Source of the DNA: Gautieria morchelliformis
Taxonomy: Eukaryota; Basidiomycota; Agaricomycetes; Gomphales; Gomphaceae
Direction of reading: 5' to 3'
Length of the DNA: 64,000 nucleotides
Assembly: GCA_015179125.1 (NCBI GenBank)
Contig: WHVA01000285.1
Location: 62,001-126,000, forward strand
In this document: positions 32,293-43,354 of the stretch, piece by piece
Layout of the letters: the number at the start of each line of letters is the position of its first letter
Numbering within the stretch: the first letter of the stretch is position 1
Notes under the pieces: generated by a model
Databases searched by the model: none
What the model was told of the DNA's origin: nothing
What the model saw: the letters and a program-made list of their open reading frames with translations, nothing else
Position numbers and translations under genes: made by a program

Positions 32293-33183
32293 ATGACTGC
32301 TTTCTTAAAATTTTACCAGAAATCTTTCGATAATCGCCCTATATTTACTCTCATCTGCACCAATGCCATTCTAAACGCCGTGGGCGATGCAGCGGCTCAA
32401 GCTGCCCAGATAACTGTAAATGTTCTCAGAGTTCTTATTGAAATTCTTTGATAGTGACTTCACGCTTGTTAGGTAGGCAGGCGCGACCCGCACACGATGC
32501 CGATACCCTCGTCCTATTACGACCCAGTTCGTACGATACGGTTTGCTGTCTTCGGTGCTACAATGGGTAAGCCATCGTCTGGTTGCAGGCTGATTTCTGA
32601 TAATTATAAAAACGAGGCCCCGTCATTGGGAAGTGGATGAAAGTCTTGGAACTTCGATTTCCCCTGCGCAGTGTGACTCGAAAGCCCAATCTCGCGGCTA
32701 TTGTAAAGAGCGTGGCAAGCGACCAACTCATTATGTGAGTTCATAGCTAGCTAATCACGTATTCCACCTACTTGATCTGGTGAGGTCAGGGCGCCGTTAG
32801 GAGTGAGTCTACTCCGCTTGTGGATTCTACCATTGGCGTTGATCCAATGTGCAGCTAGTGGTATTTCTTGGATCTATGGGGATCATGGAGGGACGGACGT
32901 CCCAGGAGATCAAGCAGAAATATACCGAGCTATACGCGTCTGCGCTATTAGCCAACTGGTCCATTTGGCCCATTGCACAAGTCAGTACTCCTTCGTCTGT
33001 CCGCGGCTCTTCTGATCTGTGCATCAGTTGGTAAATTTCAGATATATGCCTTTGGCATATCGAGTACCATTCCAATCCACGTGCGGTATAGTGTGGACGT
33101 TATATTTATCGCTGTTGAACTCCAGGTTTGTACGCTGCGCACATCCGTCTAGCGCAGCACTTACTGCGGCGAGTCCAGCGTGA
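32293..33183 (+). CDS. Mpv17/PMP22 family membrane protein
   Basis: Starts MTAFLKFYQKSFDNRPIFTL, then NAILNAVGDAAAQAAQ, a classic N-terminus for this four-helix family. Later exons read DPVRTIRFAVFGATMGPVIGKWMKVLE, here quoted in parts, with YDPVRTIRFAVFGAT and GPVIGKWMKVLE. ASDQLIMAP, GIMEGRTSQEIKQKYTEL and LLANWSIWPIAQLVNFRYMP complete the signature (NWxxWPxxQxxNF). Yeast Sym1 is the inner mitochondrial membrane member; peroxisomal members also exist, and the compartment is not decided here. The end after LYLSLLNS may be one exon (stop 33181-33183). An upstream in-frame ATG at 32190 is possible but abuts ALG10's start. Confidence 0.8.
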
Positions 33184-33457
33184 ATACTAGTATTGACTTG
33201 AAGCACGCGGAGGATGTCCACGCACTGTCATCCGAGTGCCCACAGCGTGCGGTCAGAGCATGATAGTATTCCTATTTACCTGAGCTTCAAAAGGTGATCC
33301 TTCCTAGAGTAGAAGTAAGAGTCTGAGCGCCGCGGGGCCACTTCAACGACTTTCCAAATCGAGGCCCGGGCCGGGACGTGCCTATATACGCGAACTTGAA
33401 ACAAAGGTGTCGTGATAAGCGTCTAACGCTACACCTCACGACTACTGAGCTGCAACC

Positions 33458-35593
33458 ATGCCGTCTCAAATAGGCACCCCTACACGACCCTCACGTTTGA
33501 AACGAGAATCTTTGACTATTACACGATCTGTTGGGAAGGCTCTTGCAGATGTTATGAACAAGGACAAGGACTCGACAGCAGGAGTCTCGTCCAGTACCGA
33601 GTCTGAGCCCACTGCCAGCACCGGGTCCCCTGTAAAGACAAGAGCAGGAGGAGGGACGAAGCCCGCTCTGGCGACAATTCGAGAGAAGGGTCGAGCAGGC
33701 AGGCCGTCTCTTGACACCCCTAGAGGCAACGGCGGGAGCGACAAGACTATCGACAACTCTACACCGAAACTCACGAAGCGAACTCCACCACCTTCGAAAC
33801 CTATTACTCGCTCACACATTACCGTAGCATCTCCGATTTCCGGCGAGAGTCATCCAAAGAATCCGATTGGGAAACCCTCTAAACCACGCACGTCGTTGAC
33901 GTTGCGCAGACTCTCTTCGGCTTTGCAGCCTAAGCCAGGTCTTCCTCCTTCAGCTTTGCCAAAGTATAGGCCGAAGTCCACCACTGAGTCGCTTGGCACT
34001 GTTCGGTCTGGTACGAGGAAAAGGCTCAGCGACTGGGATGCAGACAAAGGCGAGAAAGACGAAGGAAGGATTGATGATGCTGACAGCTCTGATGACGACG
34101 ATTTCGTAACCGTCGACCGCCCCATTAGCCCACTCCCACGTCGTGCAGCCCGAAAGACAATTCTACCCGCTTCGCTCTCTTTGACCGCTTCGACTCCACA
34201 GAAGAGTGGAAACGTCTTACATAAAACGGCCAGTTCCTTGTCTTCTACTCCTCCCCGGGCTTCCAAGACGGCTAAGACGTCTGCGTCTCCTATGACAAGG
34301 CTGCTGTCCAGCCAGCCCCGTCCTGCCTCCGTCAGCTCCCAGCGAGCCACTCCTGTCCAAAGTCCGCGAGAGGGCCCCTCCTCCTCCCGCGTCAGAGCCA
34401 CTCCGTCCACTCGTCCGGTACGACGACGTCCTGCTCTCCCAGACTCTCCTATATCCAGCAGTAGCAAACTTGAGACCTCCCCTGGCACTCCATTTCACCT
34501 CCCAGAGACTACTGGCAGCTCGCTGTTGTCTCCCCCTATCAGTCCATTTTTGGACGGTGTTAGTATTGATAGCATCGATGCAAATGACGTGTCGGCGTTG
34601 CTACCCAGTGTTGTCTCACCCACCCAACCCACACCAGCCCCCTCTCGCACCATTCGTGAGGCGCCAGCGCAGGCTGTTTCACGCAACCTCAATATCTTTC
34701 CCAAGGACGTGAATGCTCTTCCTCCACAGACTCCAGTCTCATCTCGATCTCTCAGCACATACACAACGGACCCTCGCCAGTCAGTCCTCTCATTGCGGCA
34801 GTTCCTAGAGAACTCGGGTGACCTCGAGCACCTTCTCTCCCAGCCTCTCCCTTCTATCTTGTCGCCTGATGCGCGCGAGCGACTACTGAGTTTCGGATTT
34901 TCACCCGATGTACCATCACCCCCCTTTTCCTCAGCCGGAATCAGGCCCGAGCCACAAACCCCCAGTCCAGTACCGGATGGACACACATATACCTCAATCT
35001 CTCAGGTCCTATTCCCCACTGTACCTGCCCAGTCTTCAACTGGACGGCCACAAAATCTTACGCCGGGTCCCGCCACTGAGGCACAGACTCACACCGATCT
35101 CGATGGTGATGTGATGGAAGCCCTCAGGAAGAAGCTCACTGCTGCCGAAAATCAGCGCATAGAACGTGATGCAAAGATCGAAAGTCTAGAGACACAGTTG
35201 TCATTCTTGAGGGAGGCTCGGGAGCGTGAGGCTGCCGAATTATCGATGCAGGTCACGGATCTAGAGGCGAAGCTCAAGGAACTTCTTTGTGATCGGGAGC
35301 AGGAGGCCGAGACGCGTACAAGCGAGATAGAGGGTCGGCTTCGTCAAAAGGATGTCGAGTGGGAGCAACTTGTCACCACCGCAGTAGCGCAGGTGCAGGA
35401 ACGTGATCGGGCAGACCAGGAACGTCTTTCGAACATGAAACGGCGCCAAGCGAGTATACACAGCGCCGTAGCAGCCTGGGAGAACGCAAAGGAGATTGCT
35501 TGCAGCGAGCTAGAGCTCTTACGCTGCAACAAACGTTTCCTGGAGGTGACTCTAGCAGGCTTGGATATATCCATGCATCAATTTCGCCAGTAG
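33458..35593 (+). CDS. Serine/proline-rich protein with C-terminal coiled coil, function unknown
   Basis: Single open frame of 711 residues. Residues 1-500 are disordered, rich in Ser, Pro, Thr and Arg, with many S/T-P sites and an acidic patch DADSSDDDDFVTVD. Around residues 450-490 a conserved-looking block (RQSVLSLRQFLENSGDLEHLL) precedes a predicted helix. Residues 550-711 are a long charged coiled coil (MEALRKKLTAAENQRIERD, then LEAKLKELLCDREQEAETR). The family was not recognised. The layout resembles cytoskeletal, spindle-pole or kinetochore linkers, but that is inference. It is convergent with SPC7, with 90 bp between stops, and is notable as a 2.1-kb intronless gene among intron-rich neighbours. 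Confidence 0.75.
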   Translation: MPSQIGTPTRPSRLKRESLTITRSVGKALADVMNKDKDSTAGVSSSTESEPTASTGSPVKTRAGGGTKPALATIREKGRAGRPSLDTPRGNGGSDKTIDNSTPKLTKRTPPPSKPITRSHITVASPISGESHPKNPIGKPSKPRTSLTLRRLSSALQPKPGLPPSALPKYRPKSTTESLGTVRSGTRKRLSDWDADKGEKDEGRIDDADSSDDDDFVTVDRPISPLPRRAARKTILPASLSLTASTPQKSGNVLHKTASSLSSTPPRASKTAKTSASPMTRLLSSQPRPASVSSQRATPVQSPREGPSSSRVRATPSTRPVRRRPALPDSPISSSSKLETSPGTPFHLPETTGSSLLSPPISPFLDGVSIDSIDANDVSALLPSVVSPTQPTPAPSRTIREAPAQAVSRNLNIFPKDVNALPPQTPVSSRSLSTYTTDPRQSVLSLRQFLENSGDLEHLLSQPLPSILSPDARERLLSFGFSPDVPSPPFSSAGIRPEPQTPSPVPDGHTYTSISQVLFPTVPAQSSTGRPQNLTPGPATEAQTHTDLDGDVMEALRKKLTAAENQRIERDAKIESLETQLSFLREAREREAAELSMQVTDLEAKLKELLCDREQEAETRTSEIEGRLRQKDVEWEQLVTTAVAQVQERDRADQERLSNMKRRQASIHSAVAAWENAKEIACSELELLRCNKRFLEVTLAGLDISMHQFRQ

Positions 35594-35683
35594 TATTGAA
35601 CAGGTGCCTTGCATTTGATCATGACAAGAAGTATATAGATACAGCTCATAATAATGTATAATAGACAGGATCTTGCACGTCCC

Positions 35684-38600
35684 TTATGAATAGCGACTTA
35701 CGACTTCCATGCATGCATCTACTAGACAAGCATGATTCTCTGCTGCACTGGCCTCGGCCAGTCTCGTCCTAAGAGCTTCGCCGACGATAATTGGGCTGTG
35801 CGTGGGTGTAAGTAAAGGCTTTCAATTAATATGAGCGACTTACTCAGCCTTTCCGTACGCAATGGCCACATCGAATTTCAGTAAGTCCATTGACAATGGC
35901 CAGCCATTCAATAATTCGCTACCAATGTGAAAGCTTATGAGCGCTTTCGAAGTCTTCCTGAACAAGAGCAAGGATGCTGTAGCCTTGAACCCTTCGGCGT
36001 CATCGACACCGGATCCGGTTGGCATTAGCTGGAAGGAAAGAGGGTACTTGATGACGATGAAGTTAAGCTGCCAGCGCAACTGTGCATATGCCGCCCAGAA
36101 ATCCGTCAGGCGTTGCACAATCTTATGCAGGGTGAACATTAAGCTTAAAGGATGCATAGCTAAATCTAACTCACCATTCGAAGCGTCAACTTGTCGTGAC
36201 TTTGGATCGCCCTGCGGCGTGCTATTCGATACATGAGTTCTGTGACTAAAGGGAAGTCGTCACTGATGTGAGATTGATCTTCAAAAGGTACAATATCGAG
36301 TGTCTCCGGAATTGGCGAGTATCGGCGACATGGTATGGACACTCGATACTTAGAATCGTATACAAATTCAACCATTTCGGCGCTCAACTGTACCGCTCGC
36401 CAGAGGTGGAGGTCTTGCAGGTTATTTAGCTCATCTACACATTGGACGAGACCTGGGTAAATATATAGTCATAAAGGGAAGAAAGTAGGTAGCCCACCAC
36501 GTAGTCTGAAGACTTCAGCACGCGTGCTAGTTTCCTGTATATCCATCTGTCGCTGGGCTGTCGTGATCGCGGTCTTCGCATCGCGTGCTTGGTCCTCCAA
36601 ATCTTCCAGTGTCTCCTCCAACCTCGCGAGCTTGGTGTTGCCATCCGCAATATCAGTCCGATACACATCTAGCTCCTGTCTTTAGAACAGATCAGTAGGA
36701 GTTTACTGAGAAGGACTCTTCACCAACCGTTGTTCTGCGATCGTCGCCTTCAGCTCCGACAGGAACGTTTGGTCACAGTTCTCGATCTCAGCCACCGCGG
36801 CCTTTTCCCGTTCAAGCTCTCGCGTGATTTCCTCGAACTCGGTCCGCAGGCCTGGCAAGGTCTGCTCTGCACGTGTAGCTATGTCTACAAGCTGACACTC
36901 ATCCTACAACTCGGTAAGTAACGACGGGAGTTGTATCAACGGGAAAGCGCTGCACTCACCGCGTCTAGGTTGTCCAATGCACGCTCGGCGTTGGTCAGAA
37001 GACCTTGCACCCAGCCGCGCTTCCACTCGTACCAGCTCGCCTTTGCGGAGAGAATGGTATGTGCCTTGATGAGTTTGAGGACATACTAATCTACATGTAA
37101 ACATGAGCTCTCCTTCGGACGATAAATCAACGCACCAATATCTGTTCTCTATCCTCTTCAGAAGCGGTTACGTATTCGCGAAAAAGGAAGGGTATATCTT
37201 TCGCGGCATCCTCTTCGGTTTCTCGATACTGAGCTTTATATTTGTCAATCGCAGACCGGATGTCGTTAACGATCTGCAGAAGAAAGAATGGTGACAATAG
37301 GCAACAAAAGAGTCAGGAGCACCTTACCCATGATATAGTTTCTAACTGTGAGACATCTACCGTCATAGCTACGGCATAATCAGAAAGGGAATACGCCTCT
37401 TCTTCACCTGAGACACGAGTTTCATGGTTATGCTGAGATCTCAAAGTCCAAGTTCACTCACTATCATTTGACTCTCGTCGCTGGAGCTGCGAAGGATGTA
37501 CAGTGGAACGACGTGGGCACGTCATATCGTCCATGAAGCGAATCCCCGTCATGGTGAAAAACTGGTCGACAGAGATGGGTGCCTACGGGATAAATCAACA
37601 AAGTCAAACTCGCGCTCTGCATTATCTGTGATAAATGATAACTAGCCAGGGCATCTTCCTGTGGTATATCTTCGCCATGTACGGTTGAGGTCCACTGCCC
37701 TGCATCCATGTTTTGTTGCCCCTGTGTCGCAGAAGGTGATGCCATCTTCTCCGGGTTATCTTCAACAATCTTCATAGCGGCATCATCTGTGGCATAGACA
37801 GGTGGGAATGGGTCTGACGCTCGTTGCTGTTTCGTCGCCGGAGAGGCAGGGGAAGGAGACCCGTGTGTAGGACTCGGAATTGCGACCGACTGTCTGCTAG
37901 ATTCACGTGTACCAGAGACTTCTCCATTCTGTGCATTCGATGCATTTGATAATGGAACTTCCGGTGTACGATCTGTTGCTGACACGGTGGACTCCGGGTT
38001 GGGTGATACAGGACGAGCGACTGACTGACGGCCTCGTGGTCCCGATGTTGACGCAGAGGGCGGTACTGCTTCAGCATATATATTAGGTCCGGCAAGGCTC
38101 TTCCTGTAGTAGCCTGAGGGACGTCTGGCTTTGGTCGGAAGTCCCTTGCTTGGTGATGCTTGGCTTGCGAGTGTTGCTTTGGGGGTGGGAGGCGCCACGG
38201 AGACGGAAATTCTACGAGTAGATGACTCGTTAGCAGCGACGGCTCGTCTTTTATTTGGGCTGGTGGACTCGTTAGCAGCCACGGCTCGTCTCTTATTTGG
38301 GCTGGTGAACTCGTTAGCAGCCACGGCTTGTCTTTTATTTGGGCTGGTGGACTCGTCAGCAGCGACGGCTCGTCTCTTATATGGACTGGTGGACTCGTTA
38401 GCAGCGACGGCTCGTCTCTTATTTGGACTGGTGCCTGTTGAGCTGGGTCCGTCTTGGACAGAAGCGGTGAGAGGTCGTTTCAGAGGTTGATGCGGGGGTG
38501 CGAAGGCAGCCGTGAATTGCTTGACGGGCTGTTTAGCGGGCGATGTTGGACGAGAAAAAACAGGCTTCGCGGGAGAGGGTGCGCGACCGCGACTTGCATT

Positions 38601-40198
38601 GGCTGACCCCGGTGTGGGCGGTACAGATGATCTGTGAAAGGCTGGGACGGGCAGCATGGAAGCAGACGAAGAGGGAACAAAGGGTGCAGGCTTAATGGTC
38701 GCAGGTGCCGCAGTTGACGGGTTCAATGGTGCTGGGGCTGGAGACATTGAGATGGGCGCGCCGACCACAGACGTTGCGCTCATCGTCACGTCGCCCGTAT
38801 CATCCATATCATACTCGGGTGCACTGAAGCTCCCCATGAGATTTGTTACGTTAACTGTACGATCTCCTGCGTCCACGCCGTCGAAACTGTCCTCAGTGCT
38901 TGTGAAGCTATCTTCAGCGCGGTCATCCACTGGAGGCTGTCCCCCTGTGCTGTTCCTGACCGCCAATAGGCGCGTTACTGCAGTTGACACGTCCATATCG
39001 ACCTCCCCGTCTTCACTTGCAACACCATCATCATTCTCCGGTTTACTCCCGTTTGCAATGGCCTTCAACGCTTTGAAGGCGTCTGTCTCAGGAGGGAGGG
39101 GCCGATCGACAGAAACAGTAAATTCTTTCGCCTCCGTGCCAGCCTCAGATGGGGGAATAGTTATGGAGGAGCGCATACGCGACCTGCGCCGGTCTTTGCC
39201 GCCAGCTGCTAACATGGTACGTCTTCGGGAGACTATACCAGGTCCGAAGTCTCCCGTAATAGACATATCCCCTTCGCCTTCCTCGCTGTCTACGTCCTCA
39301 TCCGAGTCATGGACAGCATTATTTTCGTGGGGGTTTCCTTTCTCTATATGCGGGGAAAATGACGGGATGGTGCCAGGTGGTGGAATGTCATCTGCGGAAA
39401 CATCCATAGACTCCTCTCCCTCCTCTTCGTCGTTGTGATAAATAGGGACACTAGAACGAGGCCTATGACCTACGCTGGAGGGCCGCGAGGGTGACTGTGT
39501 CCCATGAGCAAAGCTACTCTGTGAGGATGGCCCTGGTTTACTTGAAGCAGCTTGGGGAGAAGAAAGTGGAGGGGGAACATTCTCATCGGAGGGCGCGGAG
39601 GCAGAAGAGGACGAGGCCGGGGAAGAGGTTGGTGAAGAAGTAGCGTGTATGTTTTGGTCGGCCGCGTCGAAAACGCTGGGCAGCACGTCTCAGAGATATA
39701 CATATGAGAGCCCACGCACGTGTAACGTACCGAACGTGTGCATGCGCGGCGAAACTGACTCTTCGCCCTCCGAAACTCTTGCGCGACTGGTTGTCGTGCA
39801 CATCGGTGCGGAACTCGGACACCGTGGCACTGCTTATATTTGCAGTCATGTCTGTATCATCCGGACTGGCATTTGGCGAGATGTTCTGGTTGGCTTGCAC
39901 ATCCTGGGTTGCGTCTGGTGTCTGGTCAGCTTGATTGGAAGGTTTGAGTATGCCTTTGGTTGGACGCTGCAAAGGCTGAGTAGGACATGGCAGAGGTGTT
40001 CGTGGATGTACGCACCAAAAGTGAGCGACGCCGGGCGGCAGCTGTCTTGAGATTCTCGCCAGGAGCAATGCTGTGTGCACGTTTCCGCGTCACAGGTGCG
40101 CTGGTAGGCAGGGCGGGACCTGTACCTCCCGCGGCGAGAGATTTGCGAGAACGAGGGGAGCGATCAAGGAGCGCGGTCAGCTTTTCAACAGGCGCCAT
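35684..40198 (-). CDS. SPC7: Kinetochore protein Spc7/KNL1
   Basis: Starts MAPVEKLTALLDRSPRSRKS; an intron joins RRRSLL to RPTKGILKPSN. The PP1-docking RVxF motif is present as GGRRVSFAAHAH. Degenerate MELT-like repeats, which bind Bub3-Bub1 when phosphorylated by Mps1, are suggested by GDMSITGDF, EVDMDVSTA and TGDVTMSAT. A tandem array of TSPNKRRAVAANES units follows (38210-38440). The Spc7 C-terminal region begins PISVDQFFTMTGIRFMDD, continues through coiled coil (37300-36440) and ends with an RWD-type domain (EMVEFVYDSKYRVSIPCRRY, then LSDFWAAYAQLRWQLNFIV), stop at 35684-35686. Introns in the C-terminal part were only partly resolved. It bridges the Ndc80 and Mis12 complexes and hosts the spindle checkpoint. 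Confidence 0.88.
38212..38440 (-). repeat. 42-bp minisatellite in SPC7 coding sequence (5 units)
   Basis: Five tandem units encode variants of TSPNKRRAVAANES (TSPYKRRAVAADES, TSPNKRQAVAANEF and so on). Differences between units are mostly single bases, so the array is young or homogenised. Each unit carries S-P-N/Y-K followed by a basic cluster. Confidence 0.9.
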
Positions 40199-40309
40199 GG
40201 CATACGGGAGGCAATGTGGTCAAAGTCGTAAGTGTGAAACAATTCGCGTAGAGTAAACGCGTGTCACGTGACCATAGCCACGCCGTCTACCTCGGCTTAG
40301 TATTGGGCC

Positions 40310-40570
40310 ATGGAACAGACATCTAGACCTCCCATCACACCTCTATTCCCAGTGGAAAAGTCATCATGTTATGAAGAATGTGTCCAGGTCGTCCCACAAC
40401 GACGAGAAGCCATAGCCTTGCTGTATGGGCCGCATCGCTCCTTCCAATGTTACAACTTGATGACCGCGCTGAACATCCTGCTGCCTCAAGGCGACCTCTA
40501 TTGCCGCCTGAATTTCTTGGAGAAGCTAGAAGGACCAGACGAGGCTTGCCCCCTGGGCGATGATGCTTAA
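40310..40570 (+). CDS. Small open frame, function unknown
   Basis: 86 codons starting MEQTSRPPITPLFPVEKSS, head to head with SPC7 and 47 bp after a GTCACGTGAC element. That promoter position favours a real gene, and introns may change the end of the protein: a second frame (40378-40563) stays open over the same stretch. No family was recognised. Confidence 0.3.
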   Translation: MEQTSRPPITPLFPVEKSSCYEECVQVVPQRREAIALLYGPHRSFQCYNLMTALNILLPQGDLYCRLNFLEKLEGPDEACPLGDDA

Positions 40571-42176
40571 CTTCCTGTCCAATTTAGACCTGGGGACTTG
40601 TCCCAAAAATATGCAATTCAGCCCTATCAAATATTTGCATCACTGACCTGGGTGGCCGATGCCATAGGGCGATGTACGGATTCGAACGCGTGTTTTCTCT
40701 AAGTCCCACAAAAGGCCCCACGAGTCCTTTTGGTACACATTCGAACGACCATCTTCGATTGTGCAACTATATAGGACGGTTCGAGTCTACGTATTTACTA
40801 AATTTTAATATTTTACTTCAGGCTCGGGGACAACCAACTCGAAGCTCGAGGGTCGACAATTCGAAATGTGGCACTGGGAGTACCATTTTCTCTACTTACG
40901 GTAAGTATTCGTCATCCCTGGAACAAGGCGTGAAGAGTATTCCACTAAAGCGTGTGACATACGATTTTGTTAGATATGATTGTCAACCTACTGATCCCCT
41001 AGAGTATCATAGAACCAAACTGGATCATCGGAGGACAACTGGGCCGGCAAGGACTCGGACATAGAGGCATGATATGTGAGCCTACTGGGAAGAACTGGAA
41101 TTGAGGTGATACCGCACACTTTAAGATGGGGGGGTGGATCAAGCCCCAGGATGGAAAGACGAGCGTGAGAGTCCCCGAAGCGGATCGCGCGTTCCTCCAG
41201 CATGACGTGTGGGTCTGAGCTTCAAGAGGCCTTCTACGCCCTATACCCCCTTTAATGACGCCCGGCTTCCTCGAGAGGCTCACCCACGGTTGGCGCGAGT
41301 TATCCTCCAGGTACGTTCGAATTCATGCTTACAAACGTCCCAGTCGACCCATCTTCATTCAGTGGGAAGTAGCTGTCAACTTACCGATTTGTGTCTCCAT
41401 TTCCTCTGTGTTGGATGTGTATGACGCCCACGCAACTAGCCGATGATTCGCCGTTCTCCTTCCAGCTGAACGGTCAATTCACTGAGGCCCACCCCCGCCT
41501 GCTGACCAGCAGAAGATAACCGATTTCACCTCAAGAGGTCGGCGCTTGCTAAATATATAAGAGGCGATTTATACTTAGAGGGTTGCTGATAGCGTATTCT
41601 ATTTAGGTGAGCATGGTCATCGACGGAGCTTGTTCACGAAGGGTGTCATGATTCACGTTCCGCAGTAACATGCCTCGCTGTATTTCCCAACGCGGCTTGG
41701 TACCTTGGGATAGGCGTCTTTAACGCTGGTAACGTCCATGAGTACTGAGTATTAAAAGGCTATACAGGAACCTAGGACAATATGAAGAATTCGTGCTTTC
41801 TGAAATCAGATGGAACCTCCAGGTGACAAGCGGTACAGCTGCTGCAGACAGACCTGGGCCGGCAACCTCGTGCGCCGGGAAGGTCCAATCGCGTTCTGTC
41901 ACGTCAGATCGGGGTCACGGTCACACTCGGTACAAGAAATCCACGTGATTCTCGAGGTAGCTACAAATCCGCACAATAAAATTTACTAATTAAAGTTGCC
42001 AGCGACCATGCGCCCTGCCCATAAGGATATGGATATGGAGATCGTCCACGGTGTGTTCGGTGAACACACCGGAATACCATGAGGACCTGGAGGGGGGCAT
42101 TAATGGCCGGGCCAGGAACAGGAGTGAGACATACGTTAAACGAATGTGGTTAGCTTGAGTCTGCGGGGTCTGCTCT
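40571..42176. other. Region without a supported gene
   Basis: About 1.6 kb. Short open frames on both strands (for example 41255-41446 plus) show no family resemblance and no consistent splice structure. The sequence around 40676 has a tRNA T-loop-like TTCGAATCC but no acceptor or anticodon arm. A diverged gene or repeat remnant is possible. Confidence 0.5.
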
Positions 42177-42737
42177 CTACCAGTCTGCAGGCTCTGGCTC
42201 TGGCTCGCGTTTCCAGTCTGCTCTTTTCCAGTCTGCGGGCTCTGGCTCCGGCTCGCGTTTCCAGTCTGCCCTCTTCCAGTCCGCAGGCTCTGGCCCTCGT
42301 CTCCAGTCTGCTCGTTTCCAGTCGGCAGGCTCTGGCTCCGGCTCGCGTTTCCAGTCTGCCCTCTTCCAGTCCGCAGGCTCTGGCCCTCGTCTCCAGTCTG
42401 CTCGTTTCCAGTCGGCAGGCTCTGGCTCCGGCTCGCGTTTCCAGTCTGCCCTCTTCCAGTCCGCAGGCTCTGGCCCTCGTCTCCAGTCTGCTCGTTTCCA
42501 GTCGGCAGGCTCTGGCTCAGGCTCGCGTCTCCAGTCCGCAGGCTCTGGCCCTCGTCGCCAGTCTGCTCGTTTCCAGTCCGCAGGCTCAGGCTCGCGTCTC
42601 CAGTCCGCAGGTTCTGGACTCGGCCCACGCTGCCAATCAGCCGGCCTGCGAACTTGCGGTTCTGCAGCCATTGGCGTGGGCAACGCGGCGGCACTGCACA
42701 GCAGTGATAATAGGAACACGCTCGCGGTGACGTGCAT
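42177..42737 (-). CDS. Secreted multi-copy peptide precursor with 20 ADW units (Kex2-type)
   Basis: 186 residues, no intron needed. ATG 42737 gives a signal peptide (MHVTASVFLLSLLCSAAA), a short spacer LPTPMAAEPQVRR and then only repeats: 20 Ala-Asp-Trp units, the last ending directly at TAG. Eighteen of the first 19 are followed by KR or RR, the Kex2 processing signal; the first is followed by QR. Units are preceded by nothing, EP, GPEP, EPEP, EPEPEP or GPSPEP. These are X-Pro dipeptides, the substrate type of Ste13/DPP-IV-like aminopeptidases. A 30-residue higher-order block repeats about three times almost unchanged. The predicted product is the tripeptide ADW, possibly modified. The signal peptide and PTP spacer match the next gene. 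No modifying enzyme gene was seen nearby. Antisense open frames over it are by-products of the repeat. Confidence 0.85.
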   Translation of the reverse strand: MHVTASVFLLSLLCSAAALPTPMAAEPQVRRPADWQRGPSPEPADWRREPEPADWKRADWRRGPEPADWRREPEPEPADWKRADWRRGPEPADWKRADWKREPEPEPADWKRADWRRGPEPADWKRADWKREPEPEPADWKRADWRRGPEPADWKRADWKREPEPEPADWKRADWKREPEPEPADW

Positions 42738-43354
42738 AGTAATCCGTCGCAATTCGAGTAAGATGGTGATAATTAGTGCCGCGCGAATGCCCTGCGTTCG
42801 TTGTCATGTACTACGTATAGGCGTTCTTATATGAGTGTACCTCTATAGCTGCTTTTCGAGACTCCAAGACATGTAACAATAAACAGGGGGGCCAGGTACT
42901 CGATTGTGGGCGGTGCAGCCAAGGACAATTAGCGGCTCAAAGACGGAGCGGACTAGGCACCAGAGGAACCAGTGCGCTAAGGCGCTCGGACAAATGTCTT
43001 GCTGTAAAAAGCGATGACTGTAGGGTTCGTATGACGCAGGCGTGCCACATGGGCGAGGCAGTGATGGAGCGGCAGAAGCAGAAGCAACTGCAAGGGAAAG
43101 ATTTTTCTTGTCGACCTCTCACGCCCTAGGCGCGCCGGCAATCCAGCGTATCACATCTAGGGACCATGTTTATTCGCATAAAACACGACCAATACCAGTA
43201 CACAAAAAATCATGACAACGCCATGATTGTGCTATAACAAGACGAAGATGGGGCGGGAGGAGGATGCACGTCCGTGCATGCATAATATCACCAAAAAAAA
43301 CAGAAACAGTAAAGAATGTGTGTGCACCGCGGAACGATCTGGGTATACAGACCG

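Noticed and set aside
33850..34488. 212-codon minus-strand open frame
   Set aside because: Antisense of the 711-residue gene with no domain and biased composition.
38656..39438. 260-codon plus-strand open frame
   Set aside because: Antisense of SPC7; low-complexity mirror of its Ser/Pro-rich region.
40670..40700. tRNA-like GCGTTCGAATCCG on the minus strand
   Set aside because: T-loop word only; no matching acceptor stem, D arm or anticodon arm at the proper distance.
40988..41446. Short frames on both strands near 41.0-41.4 kb
   Set aside because: No recognisable family, no coherent splice structure.
42146..42730. 194-codon plus-strand open frame rich in Ser/Leu/Ala
   Set aside because: Exact antisense of the ADW precursor; it stays open only because the repeat unit lacks stops in that frame. 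No signal peptide or family.
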